This document shows positions 52,632 through 60,933 of a stretch of DNA of 64,000 nucleotides, piece after piece; positions within the stretch are counted from its first letter, which is position 1; every line of letters begins with the position of its first letter. The notes under the pieces were generated by a model that was not told where the DNA came from, did not search any database, and saw only the letters and a list, made by a program, of their open reading frames with translations. Position numbers and translations under genes: made by a program. Source of the stretch: Mesorhizobium sp. AR02 (GTDB lineage Bacteria; Pseudomonadota; Alphaproteobacteria; Rhizobiales; Rhizobiaceae); contig NZ_CP080531.1 in NCBI RefSeq assembly GCF_024746835.1, positions 62,001 through 126,000 of the forward strand, read 5' to 3'.

Positions 52632-52675
52632 GAGTATGATCCCGAAGATCGAGAGCGATCTTCGGGATCATACTC
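52632..52675 (+). repeat. Perfect 19-bp hairpin between tetR and ivd
   Basis: GAGTATGATCCCGAAGATC (52632-52650) and GATCTTCGGGATCATACTC (52657-52675) are exact reverse complements with a 6-base loop. GGGGGAGG, the ribosome site of ivd, begins right after it. A GATCCCGAAAAC-type relative occurs downstream of mccA at 59315. The hairpin could attenuate transcription or mask or expose the ribosome site. Confidence 0.85.
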
Positions 52676-52689
52676 GGGGGAGGAACGAG

Positions 52690-53853
52690 ATGTACACGAA
52701 CACGCTCAGCTTCGGGCATGACGAGGATATCGAGGCGCTGCGCGACCTGGTGCGGCGCTTCGCCCAGGACAGGATCGCGCCGATCGCCGGCGATATCGAT
52801 CGCGACAACGAATTTCCGGCGCATCTGTGGCGCGAGCTCGGTGCGCTTGGCCTGCTCGGCATCACCGCCGATCCCGATTTCGGCGGCAGCGGCATGGGCT
52901 ATCTCGCCCACGTGATCGCGGTGGAAGAGATTTCCCGCGCCTCGGCTTCGATCGGCCTCTCCTACGGCGCCCACTCCAACCTCTGCGTCAACCAGATCAA
53001 CCGCTGGGCGACGCCGGCACAGAAGGAGAAATTCCTGCCGCAGCTGTGCTCGGGCGAGCGTGTCGGTGCGCTGGCGATGTCGGAATCCGGCGCCGGCTCC
53101 GACGTTGTCTCGCTCAAGCTGCGTGCCGAAAAACGCAATGACCGCTATGTGCTCAACGGCACCAAGATGTGGATCACCAACGGGCCGGACGCCGATACGC
53201 TGGTCGTCTACGCCAAGACCGATCCGGAGCGGAAATCGCGCGGCATCACCGCCTTCATCGTCGAGAAGGCGATGACGGGATTCTCCGTGGCGCAGAAACT
53301 CGACAAGCTCGGCATGCGCGGTTCCAACACCGGGGAGTTGGTGTTCGAGAATGTCGAGGTGCCGTTCGACAATGTGCTGCACGAGGAAGGACGTGGCGTC
53401 GAGGTGCTGATGTCGGGCCTCGACTATGAACGCACTGTGCTTGCCGGCGGCCCGATCGGCCTGATGGCGGCGTGCCTCGACGTGGCGATCCCCTATGTGC
53501 ACGAGCGCAAGCAGTTCGGTCAGCCGATTGGCGAATTCCAGCTGGTGCAAGGCAAGCTGGCCGACATGTACACGGTGATGAATGCGGCTCGCGCCTATGT
53601 CTATGCCGTCGCCGCTGCCTGCGATCGCGGCCAGACCACCCGCAAGGACGCCGCCGGCTGCGTTTTGTTTGCCGCCGAAAAGGCGACGCAGATGGCGCTC
53701 GACGCCCTCCAACTGCTGGGCGGCAATGGCTATATCAACGATTATCCGACCGGCCGGCTTTTGCGCGACGCCAAGCTCTACGAGATCGGCGCCGGCACCA
53801 GCGAAATCCGGCGCTGGCTGATCGGCCGCGAGATCATGGCGGAGGGGGTGTAG
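52690..53853 (+). CDS. ivd: Isovaleryl-CoA dehydrogenase
   Basis: A 387-residue FAD flavoenzyme of leucine breakdown, isovaleryl-CoA to 3-methylcrotonyl-CoA. The acyl-CoA dehydrogenase signature is [20 protein letters not shown], substrate Glu in [16 protein letters not shown] segment [19 protein letters not shown] and C-terminal [17 protein letters not shown]. The start at 52690 has GGGGGAGG six to thirteen bases upstream. An upstream start would begin inside the palindrome. mccB follows with one base between stop and start. Confidence 0.95.
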   Translation: MYTNTLSFGHDEDIEALRDLVRRFAQDRIAPIAGDIDRDNEFPAHLWRELGALGLLGITADPDFGGSGMGYLAHVIAVEEISRASASIGLSYGAHSNLCVNQINRWATPAQKEKFLPQLCSGERVGALAMSESGAGSDVVSLKLRAEKRNDRYVLNGTKMWITNGPDADTLVVYAKTDPERKSRGITAFIVEKAMTGFSVAQKLDKLGMRGSNTGELVFENVEVPFDNVLHEEGRGVEVLMSGLDYERTVLAGGPIGLMAACLDVAIPYVHERKQFGQPIGEFQLVQGKLADMYTVMNAARAYVYAVAAACDRGQTTRKDAAGCVLFAAEKATQMALDALQLLGGNGYINDYPTGRLLRDAKLYEIGAGTSEIRRWLIGREIMAEGV

Positions 53854-53854
53854 C

Positions 53855-55462
53855 ATGACCACGCTCCAAACCCAGATCTCCCCCTCCTCCGACACCTTTC
53901 GCGCCAATGCCGAACGCATGCGCGCACTGGTCGCCGACATCGCCGAAAAAGCCGCGACCGTCGAGCGCGGCGGCTCGGAGGAGGCACGCGAGCGCCACGT
54001 CTCCCGCGGCAAGCTGTTGCCGCGCGAACGCCTCGCCCAATTGCTCGACACCGGCTCGCCCTTCCTCGAGATCGGCCAGTTCGCGGCGTGGTCGATGTAT
54101 GGCGAGGAGATTTCGTCGGCCGGCATGATCGCAGGCATCGGCCGTGTCGAAGGCACCGAGGTGATGGTCGTCGTCAACGATGCCACGGTGAAGGGCGGCA
54201 CCTACTACCCGCTGACGGTGAAAAAGCATCTACGCGCGCAGGAGATCGCGCTGCAGAACAATCTGCCCTGCATCTATCTGGTCGACAGCGGCGGCGCGAA
54301 CCTGCCCAACCAGGACGAGGTGTTTCCCGACCGCGAGCATTTCGGCCGCATCTTCTACAACCAGGCCAACATGTCGGCAGCCGGCATTCCGCAGATCGCC
54401 TGCGTCATGGGCTCCTGCACCGCGGGTGGGGCCTATGTGCCGGCGATGTCGGACGAGACGATCATGGTGCGCAACCAGGCAACCATCTTCCTCGGCGGCC
54501 CGCCGCTGGTGAAGGCGGCCACCGGCGAAGACGTCAGCGCCGAGGATCTGGGCGGCGCGGACGTGCATACCAGGCTTTCCGGCGTCGCCGACCATTATGC
54601 GATGGACGACGACCATGCGCTCGCCATCTGCCGTCGCATCGTCAAAAACCTGAATCGAAACAAGACCGTAAGCCTGAACTTACAGAAATCGATTCCGCCA
54701 CTTCATCCGGCGGACGAACTCTACGGCGTCGTCCCGACCGATCTGCGCCAGCCCTACGATGCGCGCGAGGTGATCGCACGCCTCGTCGACGGGTCCGAAT
54801 TCGACGAGTTCAAGCAGAACTACGGCACCACGCTGATCACCGGCTTTGCCCATCTCCATGGCATGCCGGTCGGCATCATCGCCAACAATGGCGTGCTGTT
54901 TTCCGAAAGCGCGCTGAAGGGTGCGCACTTCATCGAACTGTGCTGCCAGCGCAAGATCCCGCTTGTCTTCCTGCAGAACATCACCGGCTTCATGGTCGGC
55001 CGGAAATACGAAGCCGGCGGCATCGCCAAGGACGGCGCCAAGCTGGTGATGGCGGTTGCCACCGCGAGGGTGCCGAAGGTGACCGTCATCATCGGCGGTT
55101 CATTCGGCGCCGGCAATTACGGCATGTGCGGCCGTGCCTATTCGCCACGCTTCCTGTGGATGTGGCCGAATGCGCGCATATCGGTAATGGGCGGCGAGCA
55201 GGCGGCGACCGTGCTTGCCATGGTCAAGCGCGAAGGCATCGAGCGCAAAGGGGGCGAATGGAGCGCCGAGGAGGAAGCAAAATTCAAGAAGCCGATCCTG
55301 ATGAAATACGAGCATGAGGGCCATCCCCTCTACTCGTCCGCCCGCCTCTGGGATGACGGCATCATCGATCCGGCGAAGACGCGCGAGGTGCTGGCGCTCA
55401 GCCTGTCCGCCGCGCTCAATGCCGAAATCGAGGACACGCGCTTCGGCGTGTTCAGAATGTGA
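53855..55462 (+). CDS. mccB: Methylcrotonoyl-CoA carboxylase, carboxyltransferase (beta) subunit
   Basis: A 535-residue carboxyltransferase. [20 protein letters not shown] begins the domain; [36 protein letters not shown] and [20 protein letters not shown] bind the substrate and CO2-biotin. The [20 protein letters not shown] and [20 protein letters not shown] segments match the methylcrotonyl type. It should pair with the biotin carboxylase alpha subunit, here the frameshifted mccA. It lies in an operon with ivd. Confidence 0.95.
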   Translation: MTTLQTQISPSSDTFRANAERMRALVADIAEKAATVERGGSEEARERHVSRGKLLPRERLAQLLDTGSPFLEIGQFAAWSMYGEEISSAGMIAGIGRVEGTEVMVVVNDATVKGGTYYPLTVKKHLRAQEIALQNNLPCIYLVDSGGANLPNQDEVFPDREHFGRIFYNQANMSAAGIPQIACVMGSCTAGGAYVPAMSDETIMVRNQATIFLGGPPLVKAATGEDVSAEDLGGADVHTRLSGVADHYAMDDDHALAICRRIVKNLNRNKTVSLNLQKSIPPLHPADELYGVVPTDLRQPYDAREVIARLVDGSEFDEFKQNYGTTLITGFAHLHGMPVGIIANNGVLFSESALKGAHFIELCCQRKIPLVFLQNITGFMVGRKYEAGGIAKDGAKLVMAVATARVPKVTVIIGGSFGAGNYGMCGRAYSPRFLWMWPNARISVMGGEQAATVLAMVKREGIERKGGEWSAEEEAKFKKPILMKYEHEGHPLYSSARLWDDGIIDPAKTREVLALSLSAALNAEIEDTRFGVFRM

Positions 55463-55463
55463 G

Positions 55464-55994
55464 ATGACCAAGGCTCTGGACAGGATCCGCATCCACACCG
55501 GCGACATCACGAAGCTGGATGTCGACGCCATCGTCAATGCCGCCAATTCGTCGCTGCTCGGTGGCGGCGGGGTCGATGGCGCCATCCATCGCGCGGCGGG
55601 CCGCGAGCTCGAGTTCGAATGCCGGATGCTGAACGGGTGCAAGGTCGGCGACGCCAAGATCACCAAGGGTTATAAACTGCCGGCTCGACACATCATCCAC
55701 ACAGTCGGACCCGTCTGGCAGGGCGGCGGCAAGGGCGAGGCCGAACTGCTGGCGTCCTGCTATCGCAGGTCGCTGGAACTCGCGGCCGCCAATGATTGCC
55801 GCTCGGTGGCGTTTCCGGCGATCTCGACCGGTGTTTACCGCTACCCGAAAGATGAGGCGACCGAGATCGCCGTCGGCACGGTCAGCATGGTCGTCGAAGA
55901 GAAAGACATGCCCGAAACCGTCATCTTCTGCTGCTTCGACGAGGATGCGGCGCAACTATACCAGCGAACAGTTGCTGCGCTCCGGAAAGACTGA
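55464..55994 (+). CDS. Macrodomain protein (ADP-ribose/O-acetyl-ADP-ribose hydrolase-like)
   Basis: A 176-residue single macrodomain. [40 protein letters not shown] and [20 protein letters not shown] match the MacroD/YmdB type, including the Asn-Asn and Gly-rich loop that bind ADP-ribose. It starts one base after the mccB stop (TGAGATG), so it is cotranscribed and probably coupled. Known relatives remove ADP-ribose from proteins or deacetylate O-acetyl-ADP-ribose. Its place in a leucine operon is unusual. Confidence 0.92.
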   Translation: MTKALDRIRIHTGDITKLDVDAIVNAANSSLLGGGGVDGAIHRAAGRELEFECRMLNGCKVGDAKITKGYKLPARHIIHTVGPVWQGGGKGEAELLASCYRRSLELAAANDCRSVAFPAISTGVYRYPKDEATEIAVGTVSMVVEEKDMPETVIFCCFDEDAAQLYQRTVAALRKD

Positions 55995-56114
55995 ACTGTA
56001 TGGACCAACCGATTCATCAGCACAGGCAAACTCGAATCCCCGACAACGAACTGGCGGCGAGGCAAAATATTCGCTACTGCTTATCCCGCGCAATGCAATG
56101 GGGACAGGGCGGGA

Positions 56115-56486
56115 ATGGAACTGAAATATTGCCGGGGGACGGCTGCTTCGATACTTGCAGGATTGCTTATATTAACAACAGCCGGCACCAGCCCGGCAGA
56201 GTCGCTTGCAGGAAGCAAAGGGCATACTCGCTTTCCTGTCTTTATCGCACCGGGTTCGATAGGAGGTTGTGGCAAGCACTACCGCGAATACGTCGCGGCG
56301 CGTGGCCATTCCGCCTACGCAATGACGCCGTTCAACTGGGCGACGGAATTCACGATCTGCGGGGTCTCCTTGAATGCACCGTCGCAGCAGGCGGCGGAGG
56401 ACAAGGCAATGAAGTCCTGCGAATCTGGCCGGAAACAGTGGAAGATTTCCACGGCCGGAACCTGCGGAATCGCCGCATCCAAATAG
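56115..56486 (+). CDS. Small exported four-cysteine protein, tandem copy 1
   Basis: A 123-residue protein with a signal peptide (ASILAGLLILTTAGTSPAES) and a mature region with four cysteines (GGCGKHY, TICGVS, KSCESG, GTCGIA), probably two disulfides. The shared motif is YREYVAARGHSAYAMT, then LNAPSQQAAEDKAMKSC and the C-terminal SK. No known domain is recognised. It is the most diverged of three tandem copies; copies 2 and 3 agree better with each other. GGGCGGG precedes the ATG. Likely periplasmic. Confidence 0.75.
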   Translation: MELKYCRGTAASILAGLLILTTAGTSPAESLAGSKGHTRFPVFIAPGSIGGCGKHYREYVAARGHSAYAMTPFNWATEFTICGVSLNAPSQQAAEDKAMKSCESGRKQWKISTAGTCGIAASK

Positions 56487-56522
56487 CTTTCAAGCCGCAA
56501 GCGTATTCCCGGGGGAAACAGA

Positions 56523-56891
56523 ATGAAATTCGTGACCATCAAACGGACAGCCGTATCGACGCTGGCCGGACTGCTGATTGTAGCCGCGGTCGGCGCTTCC
56601 GCAGCCGGATCGCTGGCGGGCAGCAAGGGAGACGTGCGTTTTCCGCCCACCCTGGGCTCGGGCGAATGCAATGTTGCCTACAAAGCCTATGTCGCGGCGA
56701 GCGGTCATTCGGCCTACGCCACGACCTTCTATTCGCGCGTTGTCGACCTCTACATCATCTGCGGAACGAAGCTCAACGCGCCGTCCCAGAAGGCAGCGGA
56801 AGAGATGGCGCTGCGCAACTGCCAGGCCGGCTTGACACGGTGGAAGCTCAAGACCGCAAGTGGCGGCTGTGCAATCTCGTCATCGAAATAG
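56523..56891 (+). CDS. Small exported four-cysteine protein, tandem copy 2
   Basis: A 122-residue paralogue of copies 1 and 3. Signal peptide TLAGLLIVAAVGASAAGS; then GSKGDVRFPP, ECNVAYKAYVAASGHSAYAT, YSRVVDLYIICGTKLNAPSQ and KTASGGCAISSSK. The four cysteines and the GHSAYA core are conserved. It begins 36 bases after copy 1, with GGGGGAAA as ribosome site. Function unknown; duplication suggests a secreted role with dosage or diversity value. Confidence 0.78.
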   Translation: MKFVTIKRTAVSTLAGLLIVAAVGASAAGSLAGSKGDVRFPPTLGSGECNVAYKAYVAASGHSAYATTFYSRVVDLYIICGTKLNAPSQKAAEEMALRNCQAGLTRWKLKTASGGCAISSSK

Positions 56892-56930
56892 GCAACCAGC
56901 CGAGACTTTTTTCCGAATGGGGACAGCAGA

Positions 56931-57302
56931 ATGAAATCCACGAATTCCAGGCGACCAGCCATCGCGATACTGGCCGGGTTGGTCATGATCATCTCGTCCG
57001 GCACCGGCGTGGCCGGGTCGCTGGCAGGAACCGAGGGGGACAAGCGTTTTCCCCCGAATTTGGGCGACTCGAAGTCACCATGCGCCAAGGCGTACAAGGC
57101 CTATGTGGCCGCCAGCGGCCATTCGGCTTATGCCACCACGCCATATTCAAGGGTGGTTTCACTGTACATCCTATGCGGTGCGCAGCTGAATGCGCCGTCG
57201 CAAAAGGTGGCGGAAGGGTTGGCGATGAAATCCTGCGTGGCCACGCGTGCGCACTACAAGGTGACGAACGGCGGCGGCTGCGAGATTGCCGCTTCGAAGT
57301 AG
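56931..57302 (+). CDS. Small exported four-cysteine protein, tandem copy 3
   Basis: A 123-residue paralogue. Signal peptide AIAILAGLVMIISSGTGVAG, then EGDKRFPPNLGDSK, PCAKAYKAYVAASGHSAYAT, YSRVVSLYILCGAQLNAPSQ and GGGCEIAASK. Closely similar to copy 2, including spacing of the four Cys. It ends 48 bases before mccA, so the three copies are embedded between mccB/macrodomain and mccA. GGGGACAGCAG precedes the ATG. Unrecognised family. Confidence 0.78.
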   Translation: MKSTNSRRPAIAILAGLVMIISSGTGVAGSLAGTEGDKRFPPNLGDSKSPCAKAYKAYVAASGHSAYATTPYSRVVSLYILCGAQLNAPSQKVAEGLAMKSCVATRAHYKVTNGGGCEIAASK

Positions 57303-57350
57303 GCCGGCGCCTGCCCAATAGCGCCGCCCGAGACAGACCCGGGAGGCTCC

Positions 57351-59310
57351 ATGTTTAGCAAGATCCTGATCGCCAATCGGGGCGAGATCGCCTGCCGTGT
57401 CATCCGCACGGCCCGCAAGCTCGGCGTGCACACCGTCGCCGTCTATTCGGATGCCGACGCGAAATCCCTGCATGTCGAGATGGCCGACGAGGCTGTTCAT
57501 ATCGGCCCCTCGCCTGTCGGCGAAAGTTATCTGCGCGGCGACAAGATCGTCGCGGCGGCGCTTTCGACTGGGGCGCAGGCCATCCATCCCGGTTACGGCT
57601 TCCTGTCGGAAAATCCTGATTTCGTCGACCAGGTGGTGGCGGCAGGGCTCATCTTCATCGGCCCGTCGGCGGCCTCGATCCGCGCCATGGGACTGAAGGA
57701 CGCCGCCAAGCGGCTGATGGAGAAGGCCGGTGTGCCGGTGGTGCCGGGCTATCATGGTGAGGCACAGGAGATCGTCCTGCTTGCGTCCAAGGCACGCGAG
57801 ATCGGCTACCCCGTACTGATCAAGGCGCGCGCCGGCGGCGGCGGCAAGGGCATGCGCCGCGTCGAGCATCCCGATGATTTCTCCGAGGCGCTGTCCAGCG
57901 CCCGGCGCGAAGCGAAAGCCGCGTTCGGCGACGACCGCGTGCTGGTCGAAAAATATGTCGACAAGCCGAGGCACATCGAAGTGCAGGTGTTCGGCGACAA
58001 TTTCGGCAATGCGGTGCATTCTCTACGAACGCGACTGCTCGGCGCAGCGCCGCCACCAGAAGGTGATCGAGGAAGCGCCCGCCCCCGGCATGACGCCGGC
58101 TTTGCGCAAGGCAATGACGGAAGCCGCCGTGAAGGCCGCCAAGGCGATCAATTATTCCGGCGCCGGCACCATCGAGTTCATCGTCGATGCCTCGCAAGGC
58201 CTCAAGGCCGACCGATTCTGGTTCATGGAAATGAACACCCGCCTGCAGGTCGAGCATCCGGTCACCGAAATGGTCACCGGCACTGATCTGGTCGAGTGGC
58301 AGTTGCGGGTCGCCAGCGGCGAAAAGCTGCCGAAGATGCAGAACGAGATCGTGCTTGCCGGCCATGCCTTCGAGGCGCGCATCTATGCGGAGGACGCGGC
58401 AAAAGGGTTCCTGCCGGCAACGGGCACACTGCACCATCTGAAGTTTCCCGAGCCCGACGCGGCGACGATGCGTATCGAGACCGGCGTGCGGGCCGGCGAT
58501 GCCATCTCGCCCTATTACGATCCGATGATCGCCAAGCTGGTCGTCCATGCAAAGGACAGGCAGGCGGCGCTGGAGGCCCTCGGCGCGGCGCTGTCGCAAA
58601 CCGAGATCGCCGGTTCCACCGTCAACACCGCCTTTCTTGCCGCCCTTGCCGCCGATCCGGACTTTTGCGCTGGTGACGTCGACACCGGCCTGATCGGCAG
58701 ACGTCAGGAGGCACTGACCGAGGTCGCGCCGCCGACTGCTGAAATCGTCGCGGCTGCCGCCCTTGCCGCCTCCGGCGCAGGCGCTTTGCCGCCATCGAAC
58801 GACCCATGGTCTTCGCTTTCCGGCTACGCGCATTTCCACTGTGTGGCGCGTCGCACGCGGCTGAAGTTCGGCGAGGCCGATATACTGGCGAAGGTTTCGG
58901 TGCGGCCGGACGGGCGCTTCCTGGTGGCGCTCGATGCGCCCTATGACAGCGCCAATGCACATGATTTTCGCGCCGTTCCTCGCCTCGCCCGCTGGCCAGG
59001 CCACGTCACCGTGTTCGAAGGCGCCGTCGGCTATACATTCGTGGTGCCGGACCCCTTGGCCAGGAGCGATGACGCGGCAGCCGCCTCCGGCAGCCTGCGC
59101 GCGCCGATGCCGGGTCTGGTCAAGCTGGTGCGCGTGGCAAAGGGCGACGCGGTGATCAAGGGACAACCTTTGCTGATCCTCGAGGCGATGAAGATGGAGC
59201 ACACCATCGCCGCCCCGCATGACGGGGTGGTTGCCGAGATCGCCGTGGAGGGAGCCCAGGTCAGCGACGGGACCGTGCTTGTGCGGTTCGTCGAGGAACA
59301 GAACACGTAG
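57351..59310 (+). pseudogene. mccA: Methylcrotonoyl-CoA carboxylase alpha subunit with frameshift
   Basis: The biotin carboxylase/biotin carrier subunit. The first frame runs from ATG 57351: [54 protein letters not shown] and [16 protein letters not shown]. There a single extra T at 58020 shifts the frame: the expected continuation [20 protein letters not shown] is found one frame over and runs to 59310 with [14 protein letters not shown] and the biotin site EAMKMEH. Both halves are otherwise intact, so the lesion is recent or a sequence error. Translated as read, the product would stop at 58286 without its C-terminal catalytic part or biotin site. GGGAGG lies just before the ATG. Confidence 0.9.
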
Positions 59311-59693
59311 AGCTCGATCCCGAAAACTGGATCCGGTTTTCGGAAATGATCTATCGCGACATCCCAAGGCACATTGGAAGCGCCCTGCCAAAATCAAAGC
59401 GGCCGCGACGAGATGGGCGCCGGCAGTACTCAATCGTGATAAAATATAAAACGCAACCCCTTTTTATATGTCGATATTATCAATCTCGCTCTTGGCTGAT
59501 TCAGGGTCAATTGGATAGAAAAACGTATATATAAGATTTTACTTAAAGACCTTTTTACCATCCGCTGACCTGAAATTTGCTTTAGGTTTATTTATAGCCT
59601 ATACCTACTCTGGGTTTGATATCTGCAAACGATGGGTTAGCGTTAACGGGATCGGGCGGATTTCCTTACGCGGGCCTTTTCGAGGAAAAACCC
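59311..59693. other. Repeat and AT-rich region before the pilus operon
   Basis: 59315-59351 holds a hairpin (CCGAAAAC and GTTTTCGG plus GATC arms), possibly ending the mccA message. Beyond about 59440 the DNA is strikingly AT-rich (GATAAAATATAAAACGCAA, TTTTTATATGTCGATATT) for 200 bases, then leads to the pilin ribosome site. I see no gene. The AT-rich part is likely the pilus promoter with silencer or regulator binding. Confidence 0.5.
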
Positions 59694-60191
59694 ATGAAGA
59701 CTTCCATCAAAGCGCTCGCTTTGACCGCCGCGTTGACACTGCAGTGGTTCAGTCCCGCACAAGGAGCGACCGCCACCGGCAATATGACAGTCCGGATCAC
59801 CATTCAGGCGGAGTGCAAGGTTCAGACCGCGACCGATATGGATTTCGGCACAAATGGTGTCATTGACGCCAATGTCGACCAGACCAGCACCATTTCAGTG
59901 CAATGCACCAACAGTACGCCCTACAATGTCGGCCTGAGCGCCGGTGTCGGCGCCGGGGCAACGATCGCCGTCCGCAAGATGACCGGCCCAGCAGCCGCGG
60001 TCGTCAACTACTCGCTTTATCGCGACGTGGCGCGAGCCCAGCTATGGGGCACCACCATAGGCACCGACACGGTGGCAGGCACCGGCAATGGCGCCGCGCA
60101 ACCACTTACGGTTTATGGCCGCGTGCCGCCGCAAACAACGCCTGGTGCGGGTGTCTACACAGACACGGTTGCGATCACCGTCACCTACTAA
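59694..60191 (+). CDS. Spore coat U domain pilin (major subunit)
   Basis: A 165-residue SCPU-domain protein of archaic chaperone-usher pili. Signal peptide (KALALTAALTLQWFSPAQGA), then MTVRITIQAECKVQTATDMD, FGTNGVIDANVDQTSTISVQ and LTVYGRVPPQTTPGAGVYTD with TVAITVTY at the end. The two cysteines would form the domain disulfide. AGGA lies eight bases before the ATG at 59694. Located first in an operon with chaperone, usher and tip protein, so it is the likely shaft subunit. Confidence 0.9.
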   Translation: MKTSIKALALTAALTLQWFSPAQGATATGNMTVRITIQAECKVQTATDMDFGTNGVIDANVDQTSTISVQCTNSTPYNVGLSAGVGAGATIAVRKMTGPAAAVVNYSLYRDVARAQLWGTTIGTDTVAGTGNGAAQPLTVYGRVPPQTTPGAGVYTDTVAITVTY

Positions 60192-60216
60192 GGTGCTGTC
60201 AAACAGGGAGGACGCC

Positions 60217-60933
60217 ATGCGTTCCATGCTCAAAAGCATTAGCGCGATCGCGCTTTTGCTCCTCGCGGTCGGTTTGGCGCAAGCAGCGTCGCTTCGGGTA
60301 GCGCCGACCAGCATCGAGATGATCGCGCCGGACAGTGCGGCGGTCTTGACCCTGCGCAACGAGGCGAAACAGCCCATCAACGTACAGATAAGAGTGTTTC
60401 GCTGGACTCAAGAGGGCGGCATCGAACGGCTCGAGCCGACCAGTGATGTTGTTGCCAGTCCCCCGGCTGCGAAGCTTGGCCCCGGCGCCGACTATCTGGT
60501 GCGGGTTGTGCGGGCATCGAAATCAGCCGTTGCAGGCGAGGAAAGCTATCGTGTGATCATCGACGAACTTCCTGATCCGTCGAGAAAGAAGGCCGGTACC
60601 GTCAGTCTGGTCCTGCGCTATTCGGTTCCGGTGTTCTTTCGCAATCCCGACGCGGCTGCTCCAAATGTTTCCTGGAGCCTCTCAGGCAAGGGGCGCGGGC
60701 TGCTCCTGACAGCAAAAAACACTGGCGAAAGTCGCTTGAGATTGTCCGATTTGACGCTGACGCAGAGCGGGCGAAAACTCGGCAACCGCAACGGTCTTGT
60801 CGGCTATGTGCTCGGCGGTGCGACCATGCAATGGCCGATCGCGGGGAAGACGCTTTCGGGCGGGGCGGTTTCGCTGTCGGCCCAGAGCGATTTTGGACCG
60901 TTCGATGCCAACGTTTCGATCAAGGGCCAGTAG
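60217..60933 (+). CDS. Pilus periplasmic chaperone (FimC/PapD family)
   Basis: A 238-residue exported chaperone. Signal peptide (SAIALLLLAVGLAQAAS), N-terminal Ig-like domain (LRVAPTSIEMIAPDSAAVLT, NVQIRVFRWTQE) and the chaperone motif YRVIIDELPDP followed by SLVLRYSVPVFFRNP, with G1-strand-like hydrophobic residues for donor-strand complementation. GGAGG precedes the ATG. It folds and delivers subunits to the usher. It overlaps the usher gene by 29 bases. Confidence 0.92.
   Translation: MRSMLKSISAIALLLLAVGLAQAASLRVAPTSIEMIAPDSAAVLTLRNEAKQPINVQIRVFRWTQEGGIERLEPTSDVVASPPAAKLGPGADYLVRVVRASKSAVAGEESYRVIIDELPDPSRKKAGTVSLVLRYSVPVFFRNPDAAAPNVSWSLSGKGRGLLLTAKNTGESRLRLSDLTLTQSGRKLGNRNGLVGYVLGGATMQWPIAGKTLSGGAVSLSAQSDFGPFDANVSIKGQ

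Noticed and set aside
52632..52675. Intrinsic terminator after tetR
   Set aside because: The stem is followed by a run of G and not T, so it does not meet the intrinsic-terminator pattern.
58010..58030. Programmed ribosomal frameshift in mccA
   Set aside because: No slippery heptamer, stimulator stem or conserved recoding is visible; biotin carboxylase genes are not known to be recoded.
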